Shown here piece after piece: positions 1-10,826 of a stretch of 30,363 nt of DNA. The notes under the pieces were generated by a model. That model did not search any database. It was not told where the DNA came from and worked only from the letters and a program-made list of their open reading frames with translations. The DNA is taken from contig BFEA01000269.1 of assembly GCA_003427395.1 (NCBI GenBank), positions 902,685-933,047 on the forward strand. Reading direction: 5' to 3'. Position 1 is the stretch's first letter. Every line of letters begins with the position of its first letter. Origin of the DNA: Chara braunii. Taxonomy: Eukaryota > Streptophyta > Charophyceae > Charales > Characeae. Position numbers and translations under genes: made by a program.

Positions 1-1370
1 GGGACAGTCCACTACGTTACAAAAAAATAAAGAATCTTCCTGCCTTCTGCGTGGAAGATTCATTCTCGTTTACATATTTGTGAGGGCGCGTTCATTCTCG
101 TTTTACAATGTTACATATTTGTGAGGGCGCGTTGTCGGACCAAATACCCTTACATTTCGCCATGTTTTTGCAGCCGACACAGCAACGACATCGACGGGAT
201 TGGTCTAAAGTGAAGAGTGGGAGCGCTTTCGCGTGACACCATGAGACAGACGCCTCGACCACTAAGGTCGAGATTGTTAAATGATTGCGCAAACTACCGC
301 GGCACGCGCAAAAGACAAAGAGGATTAGTAATTAAAATCTTCAACCTCAACGGAAGGAAGGTTAGTCGAGAAGAGGAAAGTCGTGGGGAATGCAACAACA
401 ATGTTCTAAGTTAGTCGAGAACTCGGCCTATACGAAAATTTTAATTAATTAGTTCGAGTCTGCGAACAATGAAAGCACTGGTTTACTGGGATCGACGATT
501 CGCTCCACCATAGACTCCAATACGGGTTAAAGATTAATACAGGCCCGGGCCATATGGTCGGGGCAACCTAAAGAATGTGTTTGTCTACCACAACGGCTGT
601 ACAGCGGATAAATACAACTAAGCGTTGCCTTGAATCAGGACTTGGGCTCGAAATGTTAGCTAAGCTAAACCTGAACATTTATTTATAGCATATTTTTTTC
701 TCCCTTATTCGGGGTATGAGCTAGCCTAGTAGGTCCAGGCACGAATTGTTAATCAACAGGTATAGGGAATGAATCTTTTGAACCTCCAGGTTAGCTTTTT
801 TTTAATAAGGAGTCGAAGCCCACTCGATCACCATTTCATCCTGCTCTCCGTCTAGCAGGGCTCAAACGCATGACCTTGACACTAGAAGAAGTCATGATTA
901 ACAATATAGCAGTTGTCCGCACGAGGCACGTTACAAGTTACAACTATTTTTGTTAGATTTTTTTTTTCTTTTTAATGATTTTTTTCTTCACGAATATCGT
1001 ATATTTACCTTTAAATTATATGAAAGATTTTTCCCTTAGGTTTATTGATAGGTGTAAAGAAAACTCTATGTCTATCTATCGCAACCTACGAGAGCGCCTA
1101 ATGCGAGGGGCATTGCTCCCCAACCAATCCAACAATGAATTAATATTTTTTAGAATATGAAAAAATACATCAAAAGCAACGAAAATGAAAAAAAAAAAAA
1201 AAAAAGTAAAATCAAATGAATTGGAAATAAGCTTAAACAACCGAACCAGAAAGTGTACAAAATGTGACTCGTAATACGGGATAAAGTCACGTCCAAGTTC
1301 ATCATCAATACTCATGCCATCACAGGACAAGATATGATATCTTAAAACTTAAGATTATTGAACGTGAGCG
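1..1370. other. Non-coding stretch with a short tandem duplication
   Basis: No ORF here has a recognisable domain or convincing composition. The only clear structure is a duplicated segment at 60-132: CATTCTCGTTT followed by ACATATTTGTGAGGGCGCG occurs twice in tandem, with about 10 extra bases in the second copy. A B-box-like string reading on the minus strand (near 855-885) is too isolated to call a tRNA. The short ORFs that overlap here look random. Confidence 0.6.
60..132. repeat. Short tandem duplication (two units of about 31-41 bp)
   Basis: The segment from CATTCTCGTTT to GAGGGCGCGTT is repeated immediately downstream. The second copy carries a small insertion that itself duplicates TTACA. 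Confidence 0.75.
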
Positions 1371-1372
1371 TG

Positions 1373-2400
1373 GAATGTGAGCATGAGTGTAAGCGAAAAT
1401 AAGGGGCCTGAAGGATGAGTGTAAGCGAAGTGTGAGCAGTTAAGATTCACTATCTCACTGCTCGATCAGAGGCCTGAAGGATGAGGATCAACGCATAAAT
1501 CTAGAGGTAGATAGAATCAATTATAAAACCACATCTTCATTAAAACTCTTTTAGATCCAGATGCGCGCTTGAAGCTATGCAGCATCTCAGTTTTGCTAAG
1601 GCAACACGAGCAGTGGACTCGTGTGGGCCAGGGAGAGGAGTATAGCAAGGGCAAATGATATCGGGAAGTGTGAGAGTTAGAGCAAGTCGGGGATAGCGGG
1701 GCAGACATTGGCACGTAAGGAAGAGAGGACGAGCGGACGCGAACTTGCGAGTGAGGGGCCGAGTGTCAGATCTAGAACGTGGAGACGAAAGCGAATGCAA
1801 ACGAGAGCTAGCAGAAGTAAGCGAGCGAGATAGGAAGCAAAGAGCGCATATGAGCGGGACAAAAACTAACACGCGATAAGGAGTGCAAACGGCGAAGGGA
1901 GTGAGAACGTGTGTAGTGAGTACGGTGGCGCTAGCGAGCAAGCAAACAAAAATAATCAAACATTATAGCAAATAAAATAGAGCAGGCGCAAGTGTGACAA
2001 ACAAAAATGCGGGTACGGTTGTAAGCAAGTCGGCACAACTTGAGTAATAAGCGAATAGACGCGAGCGTGAAACTTGAAGTGGGACAAGGGATGAAGGAGA
2101 AACACATAAGAACATAAGGATGAAAAAAAACAAGAAATTTAATGTGGGAGTAAGTGCGAATGTGAATAGAGACGAGGATAAGCAGGGATATTATGACATC
2201 ATGAGGAAAAGGAAAAACGCGTGTACGAGAGAAGCAAAAAAAATTACGACTGGGAAAACAACCGAGAGCACGATTGTGACGGGGGTGACGGGGGAGAGGA
2301 GTATGTGGCAGCTAGAAAAAAAAAAACAGAACAAACTACGAAAAGAAAGAAAAACGAGCATCAAGAGAGGATGAAGGAAGTGAGAAAAAGAAGGGATTAC
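1373..2400. repeat. Purine-rich, strand-asymmetric block
   Basis: The + strand is strongly enriched in G and A for about 1 kb, with irregular short repeats such as GGCCTGAAGGATGAG (near 1405 and 1471) and ATGAGTGTAAGCGAA (near 1383 and 1415). The ORFs across it are simple charged or Leu/Ser-rich translations of low-complexity DNA, so I do not treat them as genes. Confidence 0.6.
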
Positions 2401-2470
2401 GATCGTTAAGAGATCTCCGACCATCTCTTTCCTCCGAACACAAAGCACCCTCATTTTCTTTGTACCTAAC
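2401..2470 (+). repeat. Dispersed repeat, copy 1
   Basis: Contains GATCGTT, CTCC, ACAAAGCACC and TCATT in this order. The same order recurs at about 3255-3310, which suggests two decayed copies of one repeat, each adjoining a purine-rich tract. Confidence 0.45.
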
Positions 2471-3994
2471 AAGACATAAAGTCTGTGTACGCTCGTTATT
2501 TCAGAGGCAACTTACACTGGCAGTAGAAAATCCGTAGCTAACAAGTGTAACCACGAAAGGACGTTTAAATAGAGAACTCAGTTCCCATGAGTAGAGCAGA
2601 GTAGCGAGCAAGGGGAGGAAAAACAAAGAAGGAAAGAAGGAGGCGAGGGTTGAAATAAAGAGGAAGACTCGTCTGTTTGGGAGCCGCTTGACATTCGACG
2701 AAGTCAACATTTGGGGAGGAGTTTGAGATCTTGTATTAAAGTTACTGAGGACTCCCTGCACTTATCTCGGTGGTATCGTGCTCGTTGGGACGATTTTGAC
2801 ATAACCTCCAAATTGTGTTGGACTCAAGTCACAGACGACTTTTTGAAGGAAACACTCATTGAAGGTAATGCAAATTTATTATGTTATTTTATATTATTAT
2901 TATTACTATTATTATGGAACTCGCCTATAATAAAACGTAAGGACAAAACGATGATGAAACTATATGTATTTTGATTTAATATTATGGTTGTTGAATAACC
3001 ATACAATATTTACAAAACAATGAGAAGCTTCGACAATGTATTTTTATATTTTATATAAGATTCATTATCATTTTTTTAGAGTGAATATTTGACACAACTA
3101 TTTTATTCCCACTAACATAGCACACTTTTATTTTTGTCGTATATGATCGAAAAGGCAACCGGTATACATTCGTTTTCTCAAACTAAATCAGGCAGAGGGA
3201 CGAAACTCGATTAGAGAGGAAAACAAAAAATAAACAGGAAAAGAAAAAAATGGTCGCGATCGTTTTCTCCCAAATACAAAGCACCATCATTCTCAGTTGC
3301 ATTTGACTGGGGGATACGGTCTGGTGCGTTCGTACCCAGTCAGGTAGTCTAGCTAGAAGACGAGCGGAGTAAGTGACCAAGCAAGATCGCAGAGGGAAGG
3401 AAGAGAAATAATGTGAAAATTGAGTAGGGGGAAGAACATGGTGAGAGGTGAAGAGAAGGAAAAAATGAAAAGGTTTTATCCTTTATTTCTTTCTTGGGGA
3501 TTGGATTCAGATAGGTACATCACATCCGTGTGGACCAAATTGTAGAAAGTTTTCATTTATTTTTATTATTTGTTTTGTCTAAATCTTCTTTTCTGGTCAT
3601 CATGTTCTAACTCACTTCAACCTTCTGAAGGAGGTTTGAATGTAAGTTGGCAGCTGAAACCTCGTTGAAGTAAGTCAGAAACATACTTATGCATCTATCA
3701 TCTACTTCCTTTTTAGTAACAGCAATGTCTATGGCTGAAGAAATACGTTGCCATACACAACCATGATGGTTATAGACTCTGTTTATATAGAACGAATAAA
3801 AAGCTAACTATCTCAGTTGGTTTAGGTCAATAGTGTTTCAAGAGGTGAAGAAGGAACTGGACCCACAATTTCCTAAATGCCACATGTATTATTAATGAAC
3901 TGAGCAAGACTGCATAATCATACATTGTCATTCTCATCAAAGTGTGACCATCTTTTTCAGTTTATCTTTTACAAAGATTCTTATTTGTATTTTG
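2471..3994. other. No gene seen
   Basis: Apart from the short repeat copy near 3255, this is AT-rich sequence with scattered homopolymers. The ORFs are short and show no motif, membrane segment or codon bias that I would defend. Confidence 0.6.
3255..3310 (+). repeat. Dispersed repeat, copy 2
   Basis: Same ordered blocks as 2401-2470 (GATCGTT, CTCC, ACAAAGCACC, TCATT), about 850 bp downstream in the same orientation and next to another purine-rich stretch. Confidence 0.45.
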
Positions 3995-4341
3995 CGTAGC
4001 ACGGCGAACGTGTTCGCGCCCCTTCATATTCGCGCAAACGCGTTCGCATGTTCGCACGAACAACTCGCGAACATGTTCGGGCGAACATAATTTTTTTTCG
4101 TAAATTTTTTTTTTTTTAAATCAGTTTTTGATTCTTAACTCATGATTGGCTACGAATTTGAACCTGAGTCCAAGGCAAAAGTTGCTTGTATTGTTATTTT
4201 ACATAACATATATTTTTATTTTTATTTTTTTAGAAACTTTTTTTTTTTTTTTTTATGTTAGCATTCGGAGGGTTTTGGGCGCTTGTTCGCGTTCGGGCGA
4301 ACATGTTCATGTTCGCCTCCGAACGCGAACACGGTGCTACG
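3995..4341. mobile_element. MITE-like element, family C (TTCG/GAAC-rich ends)
   Basis: About 347 bp bounded by the inverted ends CGTAGCAC (3995-4002) and GTGCTACG (4334-4341). Both subterminal regions are packed with GTTCG/CGAAC half-sites, for example GAACGTGTTC at the left and GAACATGTTC in both arms. The AT-rich middle carries the superfamily core in minus orientation at 4149-4212 (CAAGGCAAAAGTTG). It has no coding capacity. I could not find a clean target-site duplication, so the exact borders are uncertain by a few bases. A (ATT)n run follows directly. Confidence 0.65.
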
Positions 4342-4853
4342 TAGTGTGTATTATTATTATTATTATTAATTATTAAGGCAGCAACTGGTTAGTAATTTCT
4401 ATTGTTGAAGCACATCATGGAGATAAGGGGGATGAAAGTCTTACCTGACCTATCTCGACATGTAGAATGTGAGCTTGCTAAGGGAAGCTAACATAAGGGA
4501 GAAGCATTTTGCCAGTAGTTACGCCTTCCATCTATTTCCTCAACTCCATTGAATAACCGCAGCATTTGTGACCATCTTTATTATGCAAACAATATACACA
4601 ACACATATACACGTGTGGTGGTCAAGGACTTTACAAGTGCCTAATAAGGAGTAAAGTCAACTACCTTGGCTAAATGGCATTAAGAATGTCGAAAAATCGT
4701 AGATGGCAGATTGGGTCCACGACCAAGCGACGTAACTTATGTATCTAACCAACTAAGTTAAAGCCACTCATACTTTCTGTCATTGGTCTCCTCCGAAAGA
4801 GAGGTCGTTTTTTTTCTCAGTTCTTCCTATTATTATTATTATATATTTTTATT
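4342..4853. other. No gene seen; short (ATT)n runs
   Basis: ATT microsatellite at about 4350-4375, then unremarkable sequence up to another ATT-rich run at 4830-4860 that forms the left flank of the next element. Confidence 0.55.
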
Positions 4854-4861
4854 ATTAGTAG

Positions 4862-5490
4862 CAGGGTCACCAGCCCGTACGTACGGAGGTCCCCGGGCAG
4901 ACCTCCGTACGTACGGGCGTTCGGGGTCCCGTACGGGGTCTGAACCCGCCGGCATTCGGCCCCGCCAAAACTTATTTCGGGGCCCAAAAATAATTATTTA
5001 TTTCTGAATATTGTTTTATGAGTTCTTTATGACGTGAGGTACCTGCCTGTAAATTTTCAAGTCATTTGGCTAAGCCAAATAAGAATTAAAAATCGCCAAA
5101 AATCGTTGTGTCAAAACATGCTCGCCCACGTATTTTTTCACTTTTTACTTTTTGTTTTCACTTTAGTTCGGGGTGTGAACAATTTTATTATTTCTTGAAA
5201 CTTTTTTAGTGGGTTCTGTATTATGTGAAGTACACATCTGTAAATTTTCAGGGCATTTAGCTATGCCAAATAAAAATAAAAAATCGCCAAAGATGGCGGT
5301 GTCGAAAACATGCACGCGCACTCACTAAATTTAATTCTCTTTTTATTTTTATTTATTTTTATTATTAGTATTTATTTTTCGTATTTTATTTTTATTTCAA
5401 ATTTGGTAAGGAATTCGGATGTAATGCTCAGGAAAATCTTGTTTACTTTATTTTTCTCCATAATATATCGTTTTGTCATATTTTTTCGAT

Positions 5491-5522
<32 letters not shown>

Positions 5523-5622
5523 CCACGTTCGGCCTGAACGGCCGAACGCATCCCCAAGGGGTCCCATACGTTCGGGCATTCGGGTTCGGGCGTTCGGCCC
5601 GTCCCAAACGCCGGTTACACTG
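4862..5622 (+). mobile_element. Non-autonomous hAT-like element, family B copy 1
   Basis: Terminal bases CAGGGTCACC and GGTTACACTG are imperfect inverted repeats. They are flanked by a perfect 8-bp target-site duplication ATTAGTAG (4854-4861 and 5623-5630), as expected of hAT-type transposition. The left end holds an 18-bp perfect inverted repeat (4873-4890 with 4901-4918, 10-nt loop) made of CGTACG units, while the right end uses CGTTCGGG units. Inside are two related subrepeats offset by about 190 bp (around 5000-5150 and 5190-5330). The first contains the perfect palindrome ATTTGGCT-A-AGCCAAAT (5062-5078). The superfamily core lies in minus orientation at 5392-5472. No transposase is encoded. 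Confidence 0.8.
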
Positions 5623-5655
5623 ATTAGTAGTATTTATTACTATATCTATTTATTA

Positions 5656-5656
<1 letters not shown>

Positions 5657-5720
<64 letters not shown>
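5657..5720. repeat. (ATT)n microsatellite
   Basis: About 21 uninterrupted ATT/TTA units directly downstream of family B copy 1. The poly-Leu and poly-Asn ORFs across it are artefacts of this repeat. Confidence 0.95.
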
Positions 5721-6229
5721 GTTAAAGCGGGTCGTAGGCTGTTGTTGTCGTTGTTGAAGTAGTCGTTCATTACAGCTCATGATGATGTACATAGTTAATC
5801 TCAAACGATAACTGTGCGCATAATTGTTTCTCATTTTTCCAAAATCGTTGTGTTTGCTTAACCTCGATAAATTACACTTCTTATTTCTGCTGATTATGGC
5901 AACCAATTCAGTGCAAACTATCAGTTGTTGATTATCGCAGCTGATGCATTGACTATGACAGGGTCATTTTTGTAGGATAATTATTATTTTTGCTATTATG
6001 ATAGTTGTTTGTCGTAGTTGCTATCATTTGGTTTGCTTTCCTTTGGTCATAGCCTCATTCATGACTATAGTCTTTCTATTATAGCTTCCCTCCAACAACA
6101 ATTAAGGTGACTATGTTATAGGTGACCTACGGAGAGGCCAAGGCTATGCCTTTCTGAAAGAATGCGTTTTAACCTGAATACGAAGAACAACCGGACTTGT
6201 TAGGATTCAACAGTGGTGTATAGAAGAAC
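5721..6229. other. No gene seen
   Basis: AT-rich sequence with TTGTTGTCG-type short repeats near 5740. No supported feature. Confidence 0.55.
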
Positions 6230-6550
6230 AATTAAGGAAAACGGAAAAAAGTAAAAATCAAATGGTTGTGATATTGCATGATTGAAGGAAGTGAAAAGTA
6301 AGTAGAAAATTGAAGAGCGAGGGTAAGCAAGGAAGTGAAGGAGAGGAGTGAAGGTTAATGGAAAAGAGAAAAGAAGGAGAATGGAAAAAATGAGTGAATG
6401 AGAGGAGTGAAAAATAATGTAAAAAGACAGTGAAAGAGAGAAGTAAAGGAGAATGGGAAAAAGAAAGTGAGGGGAAGCAAAAGGAAGGAGAACGAAAAGG
6501 AGGAGGAAAATGAGGAGGAGAGGAGTTGGATGACGAGAAGAAAGGGTGAT
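6230..6550. repeat. Second purine-rich block
   Basis: More than 300 bp of almost pure A/G on the + strand (GGAGAATGG, GAGAGGAG and similar repeated irregularly). Ser/Phe/Leu-rich minus-strand ORFs here are shadows of the composition. Confidence 0.75.
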
Positions 6551-6668
6551 TGTAACTGGTTCATTTATGGTATACATCTTTTTTTTTTTTGATCTCGTAC
6601 TTCTTGCAAAATCATTGATGTCATTGTTAGGGTAATAATGTTATTATTATTATCATTAGTATTATTTT

Positions 6669-7445
6669 CAAGGTTGCCGGCGTTCGGGACGGGCCGAACG
6701 CCCGAACCCGAACGCCCGAACGTACGGAACCCCTTCGGAAGGCGTTCTACCGTTCGGGCCGAACGCGGACCAAAAAAAAAAAAAAAAAAAAAAAAAAAAT
6801 TCAAAAAATTCCGCAAAAACAAAAAGTTATGGAGAAAACTAAACTAAACAACATTTGCCTGGGAAAAAAAAAAAAAAAATTTACCAAAATTGAATTAAAA
6901 ATTAAATACAGAAAATAAACACCATGATAAAAATAAGAAAAAATAAAAAGAGAATTAAAATCAGTGAGTGTGCCAGCACCTTTTCGACACCACCATCTTA
7001 ACCGATTTTTAATTTTTTTTGGCATTGACAAATGCCCTGAAAATTTACAGATATGTATCTTACATAATCAATAATTCATTAAACATTTTTCAAAAAATAA
7101 TAATTCTTTTTAGGCCCCGAAATAAAGTGAAAAGAAAAAGTTAAAACTTAAAAGTGAAAAAAAAACAAAATAGTGAGTGGGCGAGCACGTTTTGACACCC
7201 CCATCTTTGACGATTTTTAATGTTTTATTGGCTTAGCCTAATGGCTTCAAAACTTATAGGAGTGTAGGTTACATCATAGAGAACTTACAAAAAAAAATTC
7301 AAAAAACAAAACTTATTTTGGGGCCCCGAAACAATTTTTGGCAGGGGCCGAACCTGGAGGTGTTCGGCCCCCGAACGGGACCCCGAACGTTCGGCCGTTC
7401 GGGGGCCAGCCCAGGGGCCCCCGAACGTTCGGTCAGGTAACCCTC
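6669..7445 (-). mobile_element. Non-autonomous hAT-like element, family B copy 2
   Basis: Same family as 4862-5622 in the opposite orientation, 777 bp. Ends are CAAGGTTGCC and GGTAACCCTC, with flanks ATTATTTT (6661-6668) and ATTATTGT (7446-7453) that match 7/8 as a target-site duplication. The superfamily core reads in plus orientation at about 6826-6911, followed by the two internal subrepeats (near 6985-7085 and 7190-7290). The right end has a 12-bp perfect inverted repeat (7396-7407 with 7416-7427), where copy 1 has an 18-bp one of different sequence. No coding capacity. Confidence 0.78.
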
Positions 7446-8129
7446 ATTATTGTTATTTTTATTAGTATTGTCTTTATTATTATTATTGCTATTATTTATT
7501 ACTTTATTTTATTGAATTATTATTATTATCATTATTACTATTAATTAACATCATTATTATATGTTGGAGAAAGGTCAAAGATGGAAGAAAGTGAGGCATT
7601 GGAAATGAGAGAGTCAAATGTTACTAACAATGATGTCTACCTCATTCATTCTTCCTTCATTTTATCCTCTCACATACTTATTCCCTTAACCATGATTGCA
7701 TAATTGTGTTTTTTCATTTGAAAAGTTTAAGATAATTCTGGTATTATCAAATTTAGATCTCATACTATATTTTCCTAGACCAAACACATTCAATAATAGA
7801 GTGATTCTGAGAGCTCTATCGGAGTTAAAGAGGGACTCTGAAGGCAGAAGGTTCTCACACAAAGGCACTAGCACAAACAAAAATAGTTGAGCAGTCTACT
7901 GTTTAAAATATAGTAAAGAACCCATAATACCCGAAGTTAATTAAAAATCATATACTCGATTCACAAACATTGCTTTAGTAGTTCTTGTATTTGCTTGAAG
8001 TCGTGTAAACNAAAAATTAATTAATAAATATGATGCAATACCAACTCATTCTTATTCAAAAAACATTTGAATCAAGTTATCCCTGGTAACTAACATGAGC
8101 ATAAAAAAAGTAAAAATAGATTAAAAAAA
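7446..8129. other. No gene seen; single ambiguous base at 8011
   Basis: ATT-rich run at 7446-7560, then AT-rich sequence without supported features. The single n at 8011 marks an unresolved base in the assembly. Confidence 0.55.
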
Positions 8130-8250
8130 CTAGGCTACCAACCAGACCGCTCGGGTCCCGAATGACCAGCCCGTGCAAGAACCAAAGAAGGTCAAAAAAA
8201 AAAAAAAAAAAAAAATCAAAAAAATATATTATGCAAAAAAAATGAACTAA

Positions 8251-8535
8251 CTAGGCTACCAGCCGGGCCACCCAGGTCACCTTATTTTCCTAGGCGGTCC
8301 GACCCTGCAAGGACCAGGGAGGTTCAAAAAAAAATAATAATAATAAAAAAAATCCGAAAAACTACTATGTTATCTAAAAAAATAAACTGAACAATTTTTG
8401 CCTCGGGATCATATCGGAATAATTCACCAAATTTAAAATAAAAATTTAAATTAAAAAATAATTTTTATTTTTTTATTTTTTTATATCTTTTTGCCCCGGT
8501 CGCGCAAGTGGACCTCGACCACTCTGGTAGCCTAG
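8251..8535 (+). mobile_element. Family A element 2, inserted in the core of element 1
   Basis: 285 bp from CTAGGCTACC to GGTAGCCTAG, flanked by TGAACTAA (8243-8250) and TAAACTAA (8536-8543), a 7/8 target-site duplication taken from the core of the host copy. Core in plus orientation at 8362-8443. Left end has CCGGGCCACCC, right end GCGCAAGTGGACC and CCACTCTGG. Confidence 0.82.
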
Positions 8536-8611
8536 TAAACTAAACAACTTTTGTCTGAGGGTTGCATCGAAATTCTACACCAAAATTTAGAATGAAAATT
8601 AAAATAAAATA

Positions 8612-8900
8612 CTAGGCTACCAGAGTGACCTGGATCCACTTACCCGGTCAGGCCAAAAAGAAATAAAAAAATAAAAAAATAAATATTTTTTTAATTAAAC
8701 TTTTTATTTTAAATTTTGTACAGAATTTCGATGTGACCCCAAGGCAAAAGTTGTTCAGTTTATTTTTCTGTACAAAGTAGGTGTTTTTCGGATTTCTTGG
8801 ATTTTTTTTTCTCTTTTTTTGCTGGGACCTACCCTGGACCTTACCTGGTCGGGCCGCCTGGGAAAATAAGGTGACCCGGGCGGCCCGGCTGGTACCTTAG
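8612..8900 (-). mobile_element. Family A element 3, inserted in element 1 in reverse
   Basis: 289 bp starting CTAGGCTACCAGAGTGACC (the family right end, reversed) and ending GGTACCTTAG. Core in minus orientation at 8705-8780 (AAGGCAAAAGTTGTTCAG). Flanks ATAAAATA (8604-8611) and ATAATTTA (8901-8908) match 6/8. Confidence 0.75.
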
Positions 8901-8964
8901 ATAATTTATTTTTTTTTTTTTTGTCGAGACGGGCAAGTGACCCCAGGCCACTTTGGCAGCCTAG

Positions 8965-9249
8965 TAAAGAGCAAATAAATCAAGGCAAAAAAAGATCATC
9001 AAACAAATATGAGATTGAATCCTAAGGTATTCCTAGAGTGTATGCATACCTCTGTAAGTAATTAAGTACAACCTAGCAAATTTTGGCCCTAAAAGGCGTT
9101 TGTATTTGACCGGCCGCCGACCAACAAAGAAAAGATAGCAATGTTTAATAATGACTTTTTAGTCATCTTTCTTATAAATGTCAATATCTTATCACTTATA
9201 TGTGGAGTGATTTTGAGCACTTCAAAAATATATGATTATTCATCCTGAG
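8965..9249. other. Spacer between the two nested clusters
   Basis: 285 bp of AT-rich sequence with no recognised feature. Confidence 0.5.
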
Positions 9250-9326
9250 CTAGGCTACTAGAGTGGCGCGGGGTCATTTGCCCGGCCGGGCGAAAAAAGT
9301 AAAAATAATACTAAAATAATAATAAA

Positions 9327-9360
9327 CTAGCTACCAGTCGGACCCGCAGGGAAAATCCTA

Positions 9361-9403
<43 letters not shown>

Positions 9404-9424
9404 AAAAAAAAAAAAAAAAAAAAA

Positions 9425-9489
<65 letters not shown>

Positions 9490-9531
9490 TTCCGGCAGAA
9501 CAATTGGCCCCGGGCCACTCTGGTAACCTAA
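9327..9531 (+). mobile_element. Family A element 5, core replaced by A/T homopolymers
   Basis: Left end CTAGCTACCAGTCGG and right end CGGGCCACTCTGGTAACCTA are typical, with flanks ATAATAAA (9319-9326) and ATAATAAT (9532-9539) matching 7/8. Between about 9362 and 9488 there is no core, only long A runs followed by long T runs. This could be real expansion or an assembly or read-consensus artefact. Confidence 0.7.
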
Positions 9532-9652
9532 ATAATAATATATTTTTAAATTTTATTTTTTATTTTAAATTTGATGAAGAATTTCGACGTGATCCGACGA
9601 CAAAAGTTGTTCAGTTTATTGTTCTACATAACATAGTTTTTTCGGATTTTTT

Positions 9653-9922
9653 CTAGGCTACCCGTCGGGCCATCCAGGTTACCCTATTTTCCAGGGTCCC
9701 AGCAAAAAAAAAAAAAAAACACGAAAAAAAAACTATATGATGCAGAAAAAAAAAAAAAAAAAAAACTATGTTATGCAGAAAAATAAACTGAACAACTTTT
9801 GTCTTAGGATCACATCAAAATTCTTTATCAAAGTTAAAATAAAACTGTTAATTAAAAAATATATATATATTTTTTTTTTTGCCCGGGCGTGCAAGTGGAC
9901 CCGGGCCACTTTGGTATCCTAG
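9653..9922 (+). mobile_element. Family A element 6, perfect 8-bp target-site duplication
   Basis: 270 bp from CTAGGCTACC to GGTATCCTAG, flanked on both sides by GATTTTTT (9645-9652 and 9923-9930). Core in plus orientation at about 9764-9840. The preceding 30 bp duplicate the start of the core (a degenerate ACTATATGATGCAG copy at 9732 onward). Confidence 0.87.
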
Positions 9923-10298
9923 GATTTTTTTAATCTTTTCTTGTAAGGACCTTCCTTGGTCCTTGCAAGGGCTGGCGACACGGGACCCGGGCGGCCCGAC
10001 TTGTAGCCTAGACCATTTGTGCTTAATGTGTGTTGGTTGGGTTATCATAGCTTGGGACAGGGTTGCAACCTTTCAGGGCTCTGATTAGGAGTACGGGGCC
10101 TGAACATTTCTTTGCGTGATTTTCTATAGGGTGATATCTGTTTAATGTTTGTTTTCTGACCTGGGCAGAATCCGGAGATGTGGACCCGGCAGGTAACGGT
10201 ACCGGATGGCAATAGGACCACAGTAGGAATCAAGTGTGAATGAGTAGGAACCGGTGAGATATCAGTCGGACTAAGTTACGGACATGCAACAGTATAGG

Positions 10299-10306
10299 TA
10301 TATAAG
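10299..10306 (+). promoter_or_regulatory. TATA-like box in the left pseudo-LTR
   Basis: TATATAAG, kept at the same place in the right repeat (15374-15381). Its position about 520 bp upstream of ORF1 would suit a promoter, but I see no further initiation signal. Confidence 0.4.
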
Positions 10307-10420
10307 TGTTGGGTCTAACGTCAACACCCGCTGTATCATTTCCGGAGATGAGGAGAAGGGCGAAGATGGCGGTGGGAACGGGGAAGAAGGTTTAGGCGAG
10401 GGAGAAGCAGGTGGATCCCC

Positions 10421-10475
10421 CTGAGGAGAGCCGCGTGGCGGCGGCCGAAACCGGTTGGGGTGTCATACCCACCGG
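10421..10475 (+). ncRNA. Structured segment, hammerhead-like core (candidate)
   Basis: CTGAGGA (10421-10427) fits the hammerhead CUGANGA box and GAAA lies at 10447-10450. Between them a stem can form: 10428 with 10446, then GCCGC 10430-10434 with GCGGC 10441-10445, leaving one bulged A. A GTC follows at 10462-10464. PLE pseudo-LTRs are known to carry hammerhead ribozymes. Against this, the bases flanking the core do not pair to form stem I next to it, and the downstream part prefers a separate hairpin (CCGGT 10451-10455 with ACCGG 10471-10475, GGGT with ACCC). The right repeat has CTTAGGA and GCC instead, so that copy would be inactive. Confidence 0.3.
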
Positions 10476-10826
10476 AAGCACAGCATGATACTTCAACTTC
10501 ACTTTGGATATGCTCTGCATTGAAGAAGTGCTATGTTTTGCAATATTACGCTTTTCATGTGTACCGTGTATGCTCATTACTGTGTACGCGTGCGACTCAA
10601 GTATTGCATTTGAACACATCTGCAACATCTGTAAGGCGCATGTTAACCCGTCTGGAGACGATTTGCTAGGCGACGTGTGAGCAGTAAGTCATGATACTTT
10701 GCGAGATACGATCAAAGGAACCACGAGAGTTTTGCGATTGTAAGTGACGACGGGATAACAACGACAACGAGGCGCAGAGGTAAGATCAAGACAAGAGGTG
10801 CGTAAGAGTTACGCGAGTTTGTAAGG

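Larger units (their letters stand above)
8130..8964 (+). mobile_element. Family A element 1 (outer copy of a nest)
   Basis: Begins CTAGGCTACC (8130-8139) and ends GGCAGCCTAG (8955-8964). Removing the two copies inserted in it (8251-8535 and 8612-8900) leaves roughly 260 bp with the family layout: GC-rich left end, poly-A, core, AT-rich tract, GC-rich right end. The core is split by copy 2: its first part ends near 8250 and it resumes at about 8536 with ACAACTTTTG. Outer flanks match only 5/8, as expected of an older insertion. Confidence 0.72.
9250..10011 (-). mobile_element. Family A element 4 (outer copy of the second nest)
   Basis: Starts CTAGGCTACTAGAGTGG (reversed right end) and ends GACTTGTAGCCTAG at 10011. 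Core in minus orientation at 9561-9636. Elements 5 (9327-9531) and 6 (9653-9922) are inserted in it. Removing them restores the family layout. Outer flanks match only 4/8, so either the insertion is old or a border has been lost. Confidence 0.7.
10050..10630 (+). repeat. Left pseudo-LTR of the PLE
   Basis: 581 bp, clearly homologous to 15125-15720 over its whole length. Differences include an 11-bp segment (near 10487-10497) between ACTT repeats that is missing on the right, and about 26 bp near the TATA-like box that is missing on the left. Homology stops abruptly at GCAACATCT (10630), immediately followed by GTAAGG. It contains a TATA-like box and a structured GC-rich segment (10421-10475). 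Confidence 0.85.
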